DNA of 24,463 nucleotides from a virus: IMG/VR virus record IMGVR_UViG_3300010885_081949, positions 1-24,463 of that record. One strand, 5' to 3'. Numbering within the stretch: position 1 is the stretch's first letter; each line of letters starts with the position of its first letter. The notes under the pieces were generated by a model. That model made no database searches and was not told where the DNA came from. It saw nothing but the letters and a program-made list of their open reading frames with translations. Below are positions 1 to 8,316 of this stretch, one piece after another. The translations under genes were made by a program, and so were the position numbers.

Positions 1-834
1 GAGCAGCAGGAGCGTGTTCATAGTTCTGTTCAGAAGGTGAAGCGGGCTTACCAGAGCGGAATCCGCGGAGAATCCCTGAAGGCTGTGATCCTTCGAACGG
101 TTCTGCCGGAAGATGTGAAGATCGCTTCCTCACTTCTGGATCCCTTCCTGCGCCAGACTCGCGCTCTAGAAGAACTTGACGATAAGCGCGTCTATGCTGG
201 AACGCAGATGTCTCAGCACGTAGCCCAGAAGCAGGCCTCAGAGGTTTCTCCTTCCATGATCACCGCCGCGAGCCGTTGGGTTCGTCGGGCGATGAACGAG
301 GGTGCCGCCGGAAACGAACTAGACGAGCTCATTCAGAATCGCTTCTCCGATAACCTTCTTCGGGCAGCTTCTTCTGAGATCGGCAAGATCCGGCAGGAGC
401 ACGAGGGTGCGGCAGGCTTCGTCTATGTAGAGGCTTCTGCCTACGCGACTGATGGCGTAAAGGGCTGCGAAGAGGGGGCTCTAAAGCACCGCGCAAACGG
501 AGTGAAGACCGTTCTTGCTATGTCGCAGTGTGGCTCTTGCGTTCACGCTCGTCAGATGATGGACGGGACGATGCGCTGCGCGCTCTATAACAAGAACCTC
601 GTCTCCTCTTCCGACTTTGGCGAGGGTCTCGCTGGCTTGAAGAAGGCAAACATCGCCTCTTCAAACATGACGGATCAGGAAAGAACAGCCTCTCTGTTTG
701 CTCCTGCCTACAATCCGGACGAGTTCTCCCTTCACAACGCCTCGCTAGAAAGTTTCGACTATCTTCCTCTTCCCGAAAATGAGAAAGCGAGTTCCGTCTT
801 CTTTGGCGGGCTTCTTCTCGGAAACATGGAGTAA
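1..834 (+). CDS. Hypothetical phage protein with Cys cluster, 5' partial
   Basis: The reading frame is open from the first base of the window, so the true start may lie upstream; an in-frame GTG at 37 is the first start codon visible and would give 265 residues. I do not recognise the family. A segment near residue 165 has the spacing CGSC followed by a third Cys 15 residues later (MRCALYNKNL), which could bind a metal. An internal peptide, AASRWVRRAM (about residues 78-87), resembles a motif that recurs in other proteins of this window. The stop is 3 bases before the next gene, so the two are probably cotranscribed. The position upstream of the terminase and portal genes suggests a virion or head-assembly protein, but this is inference from context only. 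Confidence 0.7.
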   Translation, partial: EQQERVHSSVQKVKRAYQSGIRGESLKAVILRTVLPEDVKIASSLLDPFLRQTRALEELDDKRVYAGTQMSQHVAQKQASEVSPSMITAASRWVRRAMNEGAAGNELDELIQNRFSDNLLRAASSEIGKIRQEHEGAAGFVYVEASAYATDGVKGCEEGALKHRANGVKTVLAMSQCGSCVHARQMMDGTMRCALYNKNLVSSSDFGEGLAGLKKANIASSNMTDQERTASLFAPAYNPDEFSLHNASLESFDYLPLPENEKASSVFFGGLLLGNME

Positions 835-837
835 CCT

Positions 838-1944
838 ATGAACGACGCTCAGCTCGCCATCATCACAGAACGCCTTGGCGGGGTTCTTTCCATTCTGAGA
901 GCTCAGTACATCTCCTACCAGACCTCGCACTGGCAGGTGAAGGGCCAGAACTTCTACGAGAATCATCTTCTCTTTCAGCGGCTCTACGAGGCGGTCCAGG
1001 GTGAGGTTGATGGCACAGCCGAGAAGCTCGTGGGTCTTGTCGGACCGGATTCTGTAGCTCTTGAGGTTCAGATTGAGCTGATTGAAGACTGGTGTGAGCG
1101 GTGGGCCGCGACCTCGGATCATCACCTACGGGGTCTTCGTTCTGAGCGTGACGTCCAGGCGGTCCTGAAGAACGCCTACGATGAGATTAAGGCTTCGAAC
1201 GCGATGACGCTCGGCCTTGATGACTTCCTTATGGCGACCGCAAGCGCGCACGACACCAACGCCTATCTTCTGCAGCAGGTTCTTCAGATCCCGGGAAGTC
1301 GCGTGGCTTCTCTCGTTCAGAAGAGATTCAAGCTCGCCGCAGGCCTTGAGACTCTAAACCTGAAGCCCCTCACCGAAGCCGCTATGGACATGGTCGCGAT
1401 TGTCGGGCCGGGGAGAATGAATTCTCCAAAGGCGATCGAGCGGATTAATCCTACGCTTGTTGGTGACATGGTTCCCGCTGACGACTACTTTGAGATGAAG
1501 GCTCGCGCCCACTACCTCGCTCAGCAGCTGAAGGTCGCCCTTGACGCCGTGACCGCTCATCTGAACGAGGTTCGGACTCAGAGAAAGTTCGCCTCCCCTG
1601 AGGATTCTGGCGCAGGTTCTGCGGAGAAGGAGTTCTTTCCCAATCCCCGATTTCGCGAGACTCGTCAGTTCGGTGAGTCCGGTGCGATCACGAACCTGAA
1701 GCAGGTCGTAAAGAACGTCGGCCCTCTTCAGGACCTCACAAAGAAGGAACTGAAGCCTCTAGTGAAGGACGTCAAGCAGACGCCCCCTTCGCCCCTCATG
1801 ATCGTAGAGAAGGTTCCGGGCGGCGAGTCTCTCGGAACCCTCACTCGGCTTATGGTTGAGACGGAAGACCCCACCACCCTAGAAGACAAGCCGGGAGCTC
1901 GTCGGGCTTCGGGTCTTACTTCTTGGACCTTCCTCGGAGAGTGA
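838..1944 (+). CDS. Dps/ferritin-like domain fused to a phage-specific C-terminal region
   Basis: This 368-residue protein starts at ATG 838, after a GGAG at suitable spacing. Residues 1 to about 150 look like a Dps-type ferritin domain: the segment SHWQVKGQNFYENH followed by EVDGTAEKL places H31, H43, D58 and E62 in the spacing of the Dps inter-subunit ferroxidase site (established for the Dps family). Dps proteins oxidise Fe(II) with peroxide, store iron and protect DNA. Residues 150-368 are not recognised; they are charged and contain proline-rich stretches, unlike a free Dps of about 160-180 residues. The gene sits among virion genes, 1 base before the next start, so a structural or packaged role is likely. 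Whether it forms a dodecamer or binds iron cannot be told from the sequence. The domain call is fairly secure; the biological role is not. Confidence 0.72.
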   Translation: MNDAQLAIITERLGGVLSILRAQYISYQTSHWQVKGQNFYENHLLFQRLYEAVQGEVDGTAEKLVGLVGPDSVALEVQIELIEDWCERWAATSDHHLRGLRSERDVQAVLKNAYDEIKASNAMTLGLDDFLMATASAHDTNAYLLQQVLQIPGSRVASLVQKRFKLAAGLETLNLKPLTEAAMDMVAIVGPGRMNSPKAIERINPTLVGDMVPADDYFEMKARAHYLAQQLKVALDAVTAHLNEVRTQRKFASPEDSGAGSAEKEFFPNPRFRETRQFGESGAITNLKQVVKNVGPLQDLTKKELKPLVKDVKQTPPSPLMIVEKVPGGESLGTLTRLMVETEDPTTLEDKPGARRASGLTSWTFLGE

Positions 1945-1945
1945 T

Positions 1946-2524
1946 ATGAACCGCAAGCTCATCGGAGGGCAGAAGCCTTTCCGCATTCTGGTGGCCAATC
2001 TGAAGGGGGCATCTGATCCCTCCCGAGGAGCTGCGTTCAATCCGGTGAAGCAGAGAATTCAGTTCGAGATGCAGTTCTTTCCTGAGATCGGGGGGAGAGG
2101 GCAGGACACCACCCCGGCTTCTTCCCGCTCCAAGGGGGCTTCTACAAGAGTAGGTCTTGTGGGGTATTCCGTATCTCCGATCCCGGTTCGGGCTACCGGA
2201 ACGATTACGGTCACGAGCAACGTCTTTCTGGGACCGACCACCGTTGTCCTCGGAAAGTACGAGCTTGTTTCCGGCTACGACTTCGCAATCGGCGGTGGCG
2301 CGGGCACCACGGCGGCGAATCTTGCAGCTGCTATCGGCACCCTCCCCGAGTTCTCGGCGTCAGTTCTCGGCGCGGTGATTTCGGTTGAGGGTCTCCCGGG
2401 ACCTCTTGGAAACGAGGTCGCTTTCTTCTCTACCGGGGCTTCACCGAACAACTTCTCTTTCTCACCCGTTGATCGTTCTATGAGCGGAGCCGAGCCAAGA
2501 ATCGGACCTCCTGCAATCACCTGA
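1946..2524 (+). CDS. Putative virion structural protein
   Basis: This 192-residue protein starts at ATG 1946, preceded by GGAGAG with good spacing. It is rich in Gly, Ala, Ser, Thr and Val, with few charged residues after the N-terminus, which suggests a beta-rich fold. The segment around residues 115-150, with TTAANLAAAI followed by a short strand pattern and a GPLGNEV turn, resembles beta-rich modules common in phage tail, baseplate or head proteins. I cannot name a family. It follows the Dps-like gene with almost no gap and precedes the terminase genes. A virion role is inferred from composition and context; no catalytic motif is visible. Confidence 0.6.
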   Translation: MNRKLIGGQKPFRILVANLKGASDPSRGAAFNPVKQRIQFEMQFFPEIGGRGQDTTPASSRSKGASTRVGLVGYSVSPIPVRATGTITVTSNVFLGPTTVVLGKYELVSGYDFAIGGGAGTTAANLAAAIGTLPEFSASVLGAVISVEGLPGPLGNEVAFFSTGASPNNFSFSPVDRSMSGAEPRIGPPAIT

Positions 2525-2538
2525 CGGTAAGATAGGGC

Positions 2539-3192
2539 ATGACCAAAGAAGATAGAGAGAAGATTCTATCATCGCTCCCTCCTGGAACTCGTCGGATTCA
2601 GGTGAAGGCTCCGGACGGGAAGCTCTCGTACAAAGATCCTTCTGAAATCCTTGATTCAGATGAGATAGCCCTTAACTCTTCCGGCGTTCCCATTGTGATG
2701 AAGGGAAAGCCGGGAAGACCTCTTTCAACACCTCTTCCTCCGGTAACTCCTATCGTTGCCGAGGTCGTTCGTGCGAAAGAAGACCATATGTTCGCCGACT
2801 CTCTTGTTTCGGCGACAAAGACAAACCCTGAGGGTGACGTCGTCTTTAATCACCTCATGGTAGAGCTCTCAAACGAGATCTCTGCTCTTGAGTTTGAGAG
2901 AAAAGAGGCCGAACGCCTTGGTAGGGACTCTTCTGAGATCTCTGCCAAACGGGTTCGCGCAATAAAGACGATGACCGATACCTGGATGAGAAAGAAGGAG
3001 AAGAACGAGGCTGGAGCGATCGATCTAGAAGGAGAGCCCTTCAAGAAGATCTTTGCGTTCATTCTTGAGACCGTTCGCGCTGCCATGGTAGATAGCGGGA
3101 TGCGCGCTGAGCACATGGAAACCATCTTTGCGAAGCTCTCAAAGCGTCTGCAAGACGGTTGGGCGGAAGAAGCAAAGAATCGGATGAAGTGA
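2539..3192 (+). CDS. Hypothetical protein in the small-terminase position
   Basis: This 217-residue protein starts at ATG 2539; the upstream AGATAGGG is a weak ribosome binding site. The N-terminal third has a Lys/Pro-rich stretch (KGKPGRPLSTPLPPVTPI). Residues 100-217 are mostly charged and helical, with a likely coiled-coil portion (EISALEFERKEAERLGRD). The stop codon overlaps the terminase large-subunit start by one base (TGATG), which indicates translational coupling. Small terminase subunits usually lie just upstream of the large subunit and are short helical DNA-binding proteins, so this is a candidate TerS. No clear helix-turn-helix could be assigned, and an unrelated head-assembly function remains possible. 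Confidence 0.6.
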   Translation: MTKEDREKILSSLPPGTRRIQVKAPDGKLSYKDPSEILDSDEIALNSSGVPIVMKGKPGRPLSTPLPPVTPIVAEVVRAKEDHMFADSLVSATKTNPEGDVVFNHLMVELSNEISALEFERKEAERLGRDSSEISAKRVRAIKTMTDTWMRKKEKNEAGAIDLEGEPFKKIFAFILETVRAAMVDSGMRAEHMETIFAKLSKRLQDGWAEEAKNRMK

Positions 3193-5114
3193 TGGGAATA
3201 GATCTTTCCGATCTAGCCCTTGCCGCTGGAAGAAGAAATCAAACAGATGTCTCATCTGGTGTTGACATCATCACTTTTATCGAGGCTCCTTGGGGCCTCG
3301 GTCTTCGGCTTTTCCCCGTTCAGAGGGTGATCCTGAAGGCCCATTATGGTCTGGAGCTTGATGACAATCCGCACGGATTTGATCTTTCTGCTCTTATCCC
3401 CACAGACCACCCTGGATTCAGATTTGATCTGATAGACGATGACGGATTCTACGCCTACAGAATTCCAGTCACAGATTGGCGTCGGCAGAACCCTCGGTAC
3501 ATGACCGAGGCTGGATATCTTCGCTATCTCTATGATGAAGGAAGATGCAATGTGAAGGAGGTCATCCCCGGCAAGGAACGTCGGGAAATGGTCCTCTCTG
3601 TCGGACGTCGTTCTGGAAAGACGCTCATCACCTCTTGCATCATCGCCTACGAGGCTTACAAGCTCCTTCTGAAGGGGAACCCCCAAAAATACTACGGGTC
3701 TTCCCAGAGCAACGTCATTCAGTTGATCTCGGTCGCTACAGACAAGGATCAGGCAGGACTTCTTTATCGAGAAGCCTCTGGCCACTTCATGAAGTGCGAC
3801 TTCTTCAAAGCCTACATGGCAAACTCTACGCAGTCTTACGCGACGTTTCAGACCCCATTTGACATCGACAACTACGGCTCCTACAAAGACAACCCGAAGG
3901 CGCGCTACTCTATCAACGTGACCTTTCGCTCTTGCGTCGCAAAGGGTCTGCGCGGTGGTGCGAACATCCTCGTCGCCCTAGACGAGGTGGCTCACTTCAC
4001 CGACGAGGGGCAGTCTTCGGCGGACGACGTGTACCAAGCGGTCGAGCCTTCTACCCGAACCTTCTCCCCGAAAGACCCGAAGAACACGACCAAGCCCATC
4101 GGTGAGAACGAGGGTCGCATCATCCTCATCTCTTCTCCCCTTGGAAAGCAGGGTCTTTTCTATAAGCAGTACATGCTTGGGTACTCGGGCGGTCTTGCTG
4201 CAGAGAACATGATCTGCGTAGAGGCCCCTACTTGGGAAGTGAACCCGACGGTTCCTGCTGGGACGTTTGAGGGTTCGTATCTGAAAGATCCTCGCGTGTT
4301 CTTTACTGAGTTTGGGGCTCAGTTCTCCGACAGAACGCGGGGCTGGATTGAGAACTCCGACGATCTTTTTGCTTGCATCGAGCCGGGGCTTCGGCAGAAG
4401 TTCTCAGCTCCGGCTCGTCAGCCTCACTTTATGGGGCTTGACGTCGCGCTAGTTGGCGACTACACCTCTGTTGCAATCGGGCATGTGACTCCCGAAGGAA
4501 AAGTTCAACTCGATTACATAGAGCGCATAAGGGCGGGCGAGGGTGCCTTCAAGGATCTTGATCGGCTAGACTTTGATGATGTGGCGGATTGGGTTCTCTC
4601 ACTCTCGAAGAAGTTCTACATCACCGAGGGAATGTTTGACCAGTGGTCTGGCATCCCGATGGAGCAGGCTCTTGCAAAGAGAGGCCTCTCCCAGACGAAG
4701 TCTGTACATCACACAAGAACTCTCACCTCACAGATGTTTCAGAACTTCAAGGACATGATGCTTGATAAGCGTCTTGTCCTCTACAACCACCCGATAAGAG
4801 ATGGGAAGGAGCACGCGGATTACATCCTAGAGCTTCTTGAACTCCAGGCTGAAGCCGTAAGCAAGTATGTGATTCTTGTTGAAGCTCCTAACATGGAAGG
4901 GAAGCACGACGACTATGCGGACGCGCTTGTTCGAATGGTCTGGCAGGCGACCTCTCATGCCTCAAAATCAAAGGTTGTGACAGGGCAGAGGGCAGGACAC
5001 TTTGGAACTCTTCATCACAAGTCTGTCCCAGTTCCTGGAGCTCTTTCTAAACTCCGCAGGTCTGGTTCTCACCCTGATCGAACTATACCGAAGAAGAGTT
5101 CAGGGAGAAAGTAG
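3192..5114 (+). CDS. terL: Terminase large subunit
   Basis: This is the DNA-packaging motor ATPase and nuclease; it acts at the portal vertex of the prohead. I start it at ATG 3192, overlapping the previous stop (TGATG), rather than at the in-frame upstream start at 3159, giving 640 residues. The ATPase domain shows Walker A GRRSGKT at residues 138-144 and a Walker B-like hydrophobic strand ending in D264-E265 (ILVALDEVAHF). The C-terminal RNase H-like nuclease domain begins at GLDVALVGDYTS (D417), with another likely metal-binding Asp in DDYADALVRM near residue 577. Length and domain order fit the family. The portal gene follows after three small genes. Identification is secure; the packaging mechanism (headful, cos or other) cannot be decided here. 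Confidence 0.95.
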   Translation: MGIDLSDLALAAGRRNQTDVSSGVDIITFIEAPWGLGLRLFPVQRVILKAHYGLELDDNPHGFDLSALIPTDHPGFRFDLIDDDGFYAYRIPVTDWRRQNPRYMTEAGYLRYLYDEGRCNVKEVIPGKERREMVLSVGRRSGKTLITSCIIAYEAYKLLLKGNPQKYYGSSQSNVIQLISVATDKDQAGLLYREASGHFMKCDFFKAYMANSTQSYATFQTPFDIDNYGSYKDNPKARYSINVTFRSCVAKGLRGGANILVALDEVAHFTDEGQSSADDVYQAVEPSTRTFSPKDPKNTTKPIGENEGRIILISSPLGKQGLFYKQYMLGYSGGLAAENMICVEAPTWEVNPTVPAGTFEGSYLKDPRVFFTEFGAQFSDRTRGWIENSDDLFACIEPGLRQKFSAPARQPHFMGLDVALVGDYTSVAIGHVTPEGKVQLDYIERIRAGEGAFKDLDRLDFDDVADWVLSLSKKFYITEGMFDQWSGIPMEQALAKRGLSQTKSVHHTRTLTSQMFQNFKDMMLDKRLVLYNHPIRDGKEHADYILELLELQAEAVSKYVILVEAPNMEGKHDDYADALVRMVWQATSHASKSKVVTGQRAGHFGTLHHKSVPVPGALSKLRRSGSHPDRTIPKKSSGRK

Positions 5115-5363
5115 ATGCAGACCGACGAGCCGATAAGAGCGAATCATCGCTTCATGTCTGAGCTTCTCTTGACAGAGTTCAAGGACAAGAAGATCTTGCC
5201 TGAAGAGGGTGAGCTCGACAAGGTAAGCTCGGTCTTCCAGAAGATGGGTGGCTCTTGGGAGAAGATCTTCAAGGGATCCTCTTTTCACATCAACCTTCTT
5301 CGTCAAGTGATTACAGCGGCTATTAGTCAGGGGGTTCTAACCAAGAAACCCTCCTGGGAGTAG
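5115..5363 (+). CDS. Small hypothetical protein between terminase and portal
   Basis: An 82-residue protein starting at ATG 5115, directly after the terminase stop; GGGAG upstream serves as ribosome binding site. It appears wholly alpha-helical and charged, without membrane segments or Cys. It resembles no family I can name. Tight packing with terL and the next gene, which starts two bases after its stop, supports expression in the same transcript and a minor role in head assembly or packaging. Confidence 0.6.
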   Translation: MQTDEPIRANHRFMSELLLTEFKDKKILPEEGELDKVSSVFQKMGGSWEKIFKGSSFHINLLRQVITAAISQGVLTKKPSWE

Positions 5364-5365
5364 AA

Positions 5366-5944
5366 ATGGCTTTCCAAACTCATTCAGATCCCACGGCTGA
5401 TCTTGACGTCCAGATGGCCGTCGGGGGCGACACCTTCCCTGTTATCGTCGGACCCCTCCTACGGGCCTCGAAGTGGCGTGGCGGACAGTTTGTGAAGTTT
5501 GTCACCTCCACGCAGGGTGACTATGTTGTGGAGAAGTCCGACGGAAATGCCGTGGCGGGCTATCTTCTCTTTCAGTCTGAGCAGTACTCTCCTCTGGCCC
5601 CTCCGTTTGGCGGCGGTCCAGGAAGCCCCCAGAACTACACCTCCTTTCAGTTTACGCAGGGTGAGGGTGGGCAGAATGTAGTGACGCTGGTTCTTGGGAA
5701 CTCGCGATCCCTCTTTAAGATCTACGAAACCGTTGCTCTGAATGGGGCAGGGGTTCGGGCTGGTGGTCCGATGACCTACAACCTGAACGATTATGTGAAG
5801 ATCTCTGAGAACGGACTTATCTGCACCGACTCTGACGCGAACCTTGCAGCGGCGGGCGTCACCGCTCCCGTTGTCATCGGTATTGTGTCTGCAGTTCCCT
5901 CGGCGGGGAACAGCTTCCGCGTGAGCGTAGATATGAGGTTCTGA
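5366..5944 (+). CDS. Putative capsid decoration or other virion structural protein
   Basis: This 192-residue protein starts at ATG 5366, with GGGAG upstream. It is Gly-, Val- and Ser-rich with alternating hydrophobic patterns typical of beta structure. The C-terminal third (DYVKISENGLICTDSD, then alternating small and hydrophobic residues ending in VDMRF) resembles head decoration or cement proteins that sit near terminase and portal genes in many phages. That assignment rests on general composition and location, not on a diagnostic motif. The stop overlaps the next start (TGATG), so the two genes are translationally coupled. A tail-associated beta protein is the main alternative. Confidence 0.6.
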   Translation: MAFQTHSDPTADLDVQMAVGGDTFPVIVGPLLRASKWRGGQFVKFVTSTQGDYVVEKSDGNAVAGYLLFQSEQYSPLAPPFGGGPGSPQNYTSFQFTQGEGGQNVVTLVLGNSRSLFKIYETVALNGAGVRAGGPMTYNLNDYVKISENGLICTDSDANLAAAGVTAPVVIGIVSAVPSAGNSFRVSVDMRF

Positions 5945-6186
5945 TGATTCCTCTTCGAGTAACTCTTGCATCCACCAAGAAAGACCAGGAACTACAAGAG
6001 AGCCTCGAAGAAGCCCGTAGGTCTATCACTCGAGCTCTCAGGGGAACGGACCCTTCTTCAAGGAAGATCGCCCGGAACCTGAAGGGTATTCTTCAGATGA
6101 TAGAAGACACGCGGCGCATGAAGCACGCCGTGGAGGAACCGGAAACCCCAAGAACGGAAAGAAGAGATGTCAAGCGAGATCGATGA
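5944..6186 (+). CDS. Small basic helical protein upstream of portal
   Basis: An 80-residue protein with ATG 5944 overlapping the previous stop (TGATG), so it is probably translationally coupled. It is strongly charged and predicted helical: a Glu/Arg-rich segment (KKDQELQESLEEARRSI) is followed by a basic helix and ends in an Arg/Lys-rich tail. Its last 20 bases overlap the portal start. No family is recognised. In T4-like phages small acidic or basic head-core proteins lie next to the portal gene; that comparison is positional only. Confidence 0.6.
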   Translation: MIPLRVTLASTKKDQELQESLEEARRSITRALRGTDPSSRKIARNLKGILQMIEDTRRMKHAVEEPETPRTERRDVKRDR

Positions 6187-7873
6187 TTCCGTTCCTGTTG
6201 GGAAGGTTTCTTCTGGTGACGGGAAGTCCAAGGCGAAGACCGGGAAGCCTCGCAAGGTGACCTCTTCTATGCGGGCGAAGTTTGCTTCGCTCGGCGGGGG
6301 TCTTGGCGGGGCCGGGACTACTCAGGGCGTGGGCGGAAACTTCTACTCACCCGAGCTCTCGACTGACTTCCTCGAGCTTCCTCAGAGCCTCCATGAGCAG
6401 TGGAACTACTACCGATTCTTCTATCGCTCGGAACCGTTTGTAGGTCAGGCGATTGACCTTCACACCGAGCTTCCTCTCTCGAAGATTCGTATTGCAACGC
6501 CGAAAGCGAAGAACGTAGAGCTCGCTCAGGAGGCGACTCGGTTCTGCGAGCGGTGGGCGCATAAGATAGGGCTTCTTCATCGCCTCATCTCGATCACGCA
6601 TGATAGAAACCTCATCGGAGAGGTATTCATCTGGTGTGAGGACGCCAACCCGGACATGCCCCGTGACGTCCGTGAAATCCAGGTGAATGAACTCACCGAG
6701 GACGGGGAAGCGGTTGAGAACTGGAAGCTGCGTGAGGACGCCGACGAGCGTGCGGCGCGTTGGCTGAAGAAGAACTACAAGGGCTGGACAGGAATCCGAG
6801 TTCTTCCGCCGGAGCAGATCCGGATGGAGTCTTTCAACTTCACGGACGAAAGAATCTTCGAGCTCATCCCTGACTCAAAGACGAAGGACATCATCCAGAA
6901 GGCGGACAACGGGGATGAGCACGCTATCCGCGTTGTGAACTCTATGCCTCCGGATGTGATTGCCGCAGTTCGGGGAGGGAGAAACATTCCTCTGAACACA
7001 GACCCGGACGCGGGCTCTTTCATCTACTATCTAGCCAACCGGAAGTCCGATTACGAACCTCGCGGGAAGTCTGTCCTAGAACGCTGTATGCGAATCCTTG
7101 TCTATCGAGACAAGCTCCGGCAGGCTCAGACAAGCATCGCTTCCCGTCACATGACTCCGATCCGGCTCGTGTACGCAGAGGACATGGACGCTGCGGACGT
7201 TGAGGCTCTCCGTGAGCAGGTAGACCTCGCTCTTCAGGATCCGGACTACTCTATCATCGCCAACTTCCAGGTGAACTGGGAGGAGATGGGTGCAGAGCAG
7301 AGACTTCTGGATCTCGGAACCGAGTACGACCTGACCGACCGTCAGCTGTATGCGGGCTTGGGTGTGACCGAGGGTCTTCTCTCAGGTGAGGGTGCCTACT
7401 CGGGCGACCGTATCAACCTTGAGGTCATCAACACCCGCTACATGCTCCTGCGCGAACAGCTTCAGGAGCTGGTAGAGAACGCCTTCTTCAAGCCGATGTG
7501 CGCCCGTATGGGGTTCATTGAAGAGGATGAAGACGGGGAAGAGCGGATCCTTGTTCCGCGTCTCTCATTCACTCGTCTTGCGCTCCGTGATAACCAGGAC
7601 ACCTTCGACGCTCTGTACAATCTCTACACGAAGGGGTCACTGGACGTTGATACCATCCTTGAGCTTCTCAACCTTGATCCTATCTCCGTCAAGGAGAAGG
7701 TTCAGCGTGACCTCTTCACCGTGAATGACCCGACTTTCAACGAGGTCATGCGTGGCATCTACGGCGAGGTCGGTCGGAAGCTCGCTGAGGAGTCTGACGT
7801 CACCGCAAAGGTTGCAAAGAACCTCAACCTGAAGATGACGCCTCCGAAGGAAGAAGGCGACGGTCGGTTCTAG
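6167..7873 (+). CDS. Portal protein
   Basis: This 568-residue protein starts at ATG 6167, after GAAAGAAGAG, overlapping the upstream gene. Portals form the dodecameric ring at one capsid vertex through which DNA is packaged and ejected. Supporting features are the N-terminal Gly-rich disordered region, the YYRFFYRSEPFVGQAIDLH segment near residues 80-98 (many portals have a similar wing start), a SFIYYLANRKSDYEPRGKS segment and the following helical stem, and the GEGAYSGDRINLEV stretch near residues 410-425 common to T4-like or SPO1-like portals. Size and position three genes after terL fit. It is the last plus-strand gene before the oppositely oriented block, converging with the SWIM gene 10 bases away. 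The identification is strong, although the exact portal family is uncertain. Confidence 0.85.
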   Translation: MSSEIDDSVPVGKVSSGDGKSKAKTGKPRKVTSSMRAKFASLGGGLGGAGTTQGVGGNFYSPELSTDFLELPQSLHEQWNYYRFFYRSEPFVGQAIDLHTELPLSKIRIATPKAKNVELAQEATRFCERWAHKIGLLHRLISITHDRNLIGEVFIWCEDANPDMPRDVREIQVNELTEDGEAVENWKLREDADERAARWLKKNYKGWTGIRVLPPEQIRMESFNFTDERIFELIPDSKTKDIIQKADNGDEHAIRVVNSMPPDVIAAVRGGRNIPLNTDPDAGSFIYYLANRKSDYEPRGKSVLERCMRILVYRDKLRQAQTSIASRHMTPIRLVYAEDMDAADVEALREQVDLALQDPDYSIIANFQVNWEEMGAEQRLLDLGTEYDLTDRQLYAGLGVTEGLLSGEGAYSGDRINLEVINTRYMLLREQLQELVENAFFKPMCARMGFIEEDEDGEERILVPRLSFTRLALRDNQDTFDALYNLYTKGSLDVDTILELLNLDPISVKEKVQRDLFTVNDPTFNEVMRGIYGEVGRKLAEESDVTAKVAKNLNLKMTPPKEEGDGRF

Positions 7874-7883
7874 AAGAGAACCC

Positions 7884-8267
7884 TCAGACAGAGAGGAGGG
7901 TCTGCTTCACGGCTGTGAGCCGCTTCCACTCGGGGCGGGCAACGTTCTCGAGCCACCGCTTCGCGAGGGCGAGGGAGTGCTTGCACTCCCCTGCGCGCCC
8001 GTGGTCAAAGCAGGTGCAGGTGGTCTTCACGCGAGCACCGTTCCACTCCGCGGTCACGTTGTAGGTCGAAGACCCGCCCGCGGAACGCACCGTGGCGCGA
8101 ACCTCCCCGCTCTTCCCCTCGGTGGCCCAGATCACCTGGACCCCGTTGGCGCGGGTACGGCGACCGATCTCGCCCCCGTCGTAGGTGGCGCGCATCGCGC
8201 CACCCTTCACGCGGAGTTCGTCAAGAGCCTCGTTCACCGAATCAAGAATGGCGTGAGTACGAACCAT
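7884..8267 (-). CDS. Small SWIM zinc-finger protein
   Basis: This 127-residue protein starts at ATG 8267 with GGAGG five bases upstream; the GTG at 8270 is too close to the SD. The C-terminal part holds C84-T-C86, then C95-K-H97, the CxC...CxH arrangement of SWIM zinc fingers, which bind nucleic acid or protein in plant, archaeal and bacterial proteins. Residues 1-80 may form a small beta-rich domain with an Arg/Gly-rich section (GGEIGRRTRANG). It is the last gene of the minus-strand block and looks more GC-rich than its neighbours. Its start region lies in a potential hairpin (see 8270-8288). A role as a DNA-binding accessory of the modification genes, or a regulator, is plausible but unproven. 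Confidence 0.75.
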   Translation of the reverse strand: MVRTHAILDSVNEALDELRVKGGAMRATYDGGEIGRRTRANGVQVIWATEGKSGEVRATVRSAGGSSTYNVTAEWNGARVKTTCTCFDHGRAGECKHSLALAKRWLENVARPEWKRLTAVKQTLLSV

Positions 8268-8269
8268 CA

Positions 8270-8288
8270 CTACCTCCTATAGAGGTAG
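8270..8288 (-). promoter_or_regulatory. Inverted repeat covering the SD of the SWIM gene
   Basis: On the minus strand the sequence is CTACCTC, a five-base loop TATAG, then GAGGTAG, a perfect 7-bp inverted repeat. The right arm includes most of the SD (GGAGG) of the SWIM gene. In RNA this hairpin could hide the ribosome binding site; in DNA it could be an operator. The TATAG loop could also be part of a -10 element. All functions are inferred. Confidence 0.45.
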
Positions 8289-8316
8289 AACGCGCTTCTG
8301 ACCCGAAAGGAAACCC

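Noticed and set aside
7880-7901. ACCCTC...GAGGGT inverted repeat between portal and the SWIM gene
   Set aside because: It has a ten-base loop, only six base pairs and no T-run on either side, so I do not call it a terminator, although it lies at a convergent gene junction.
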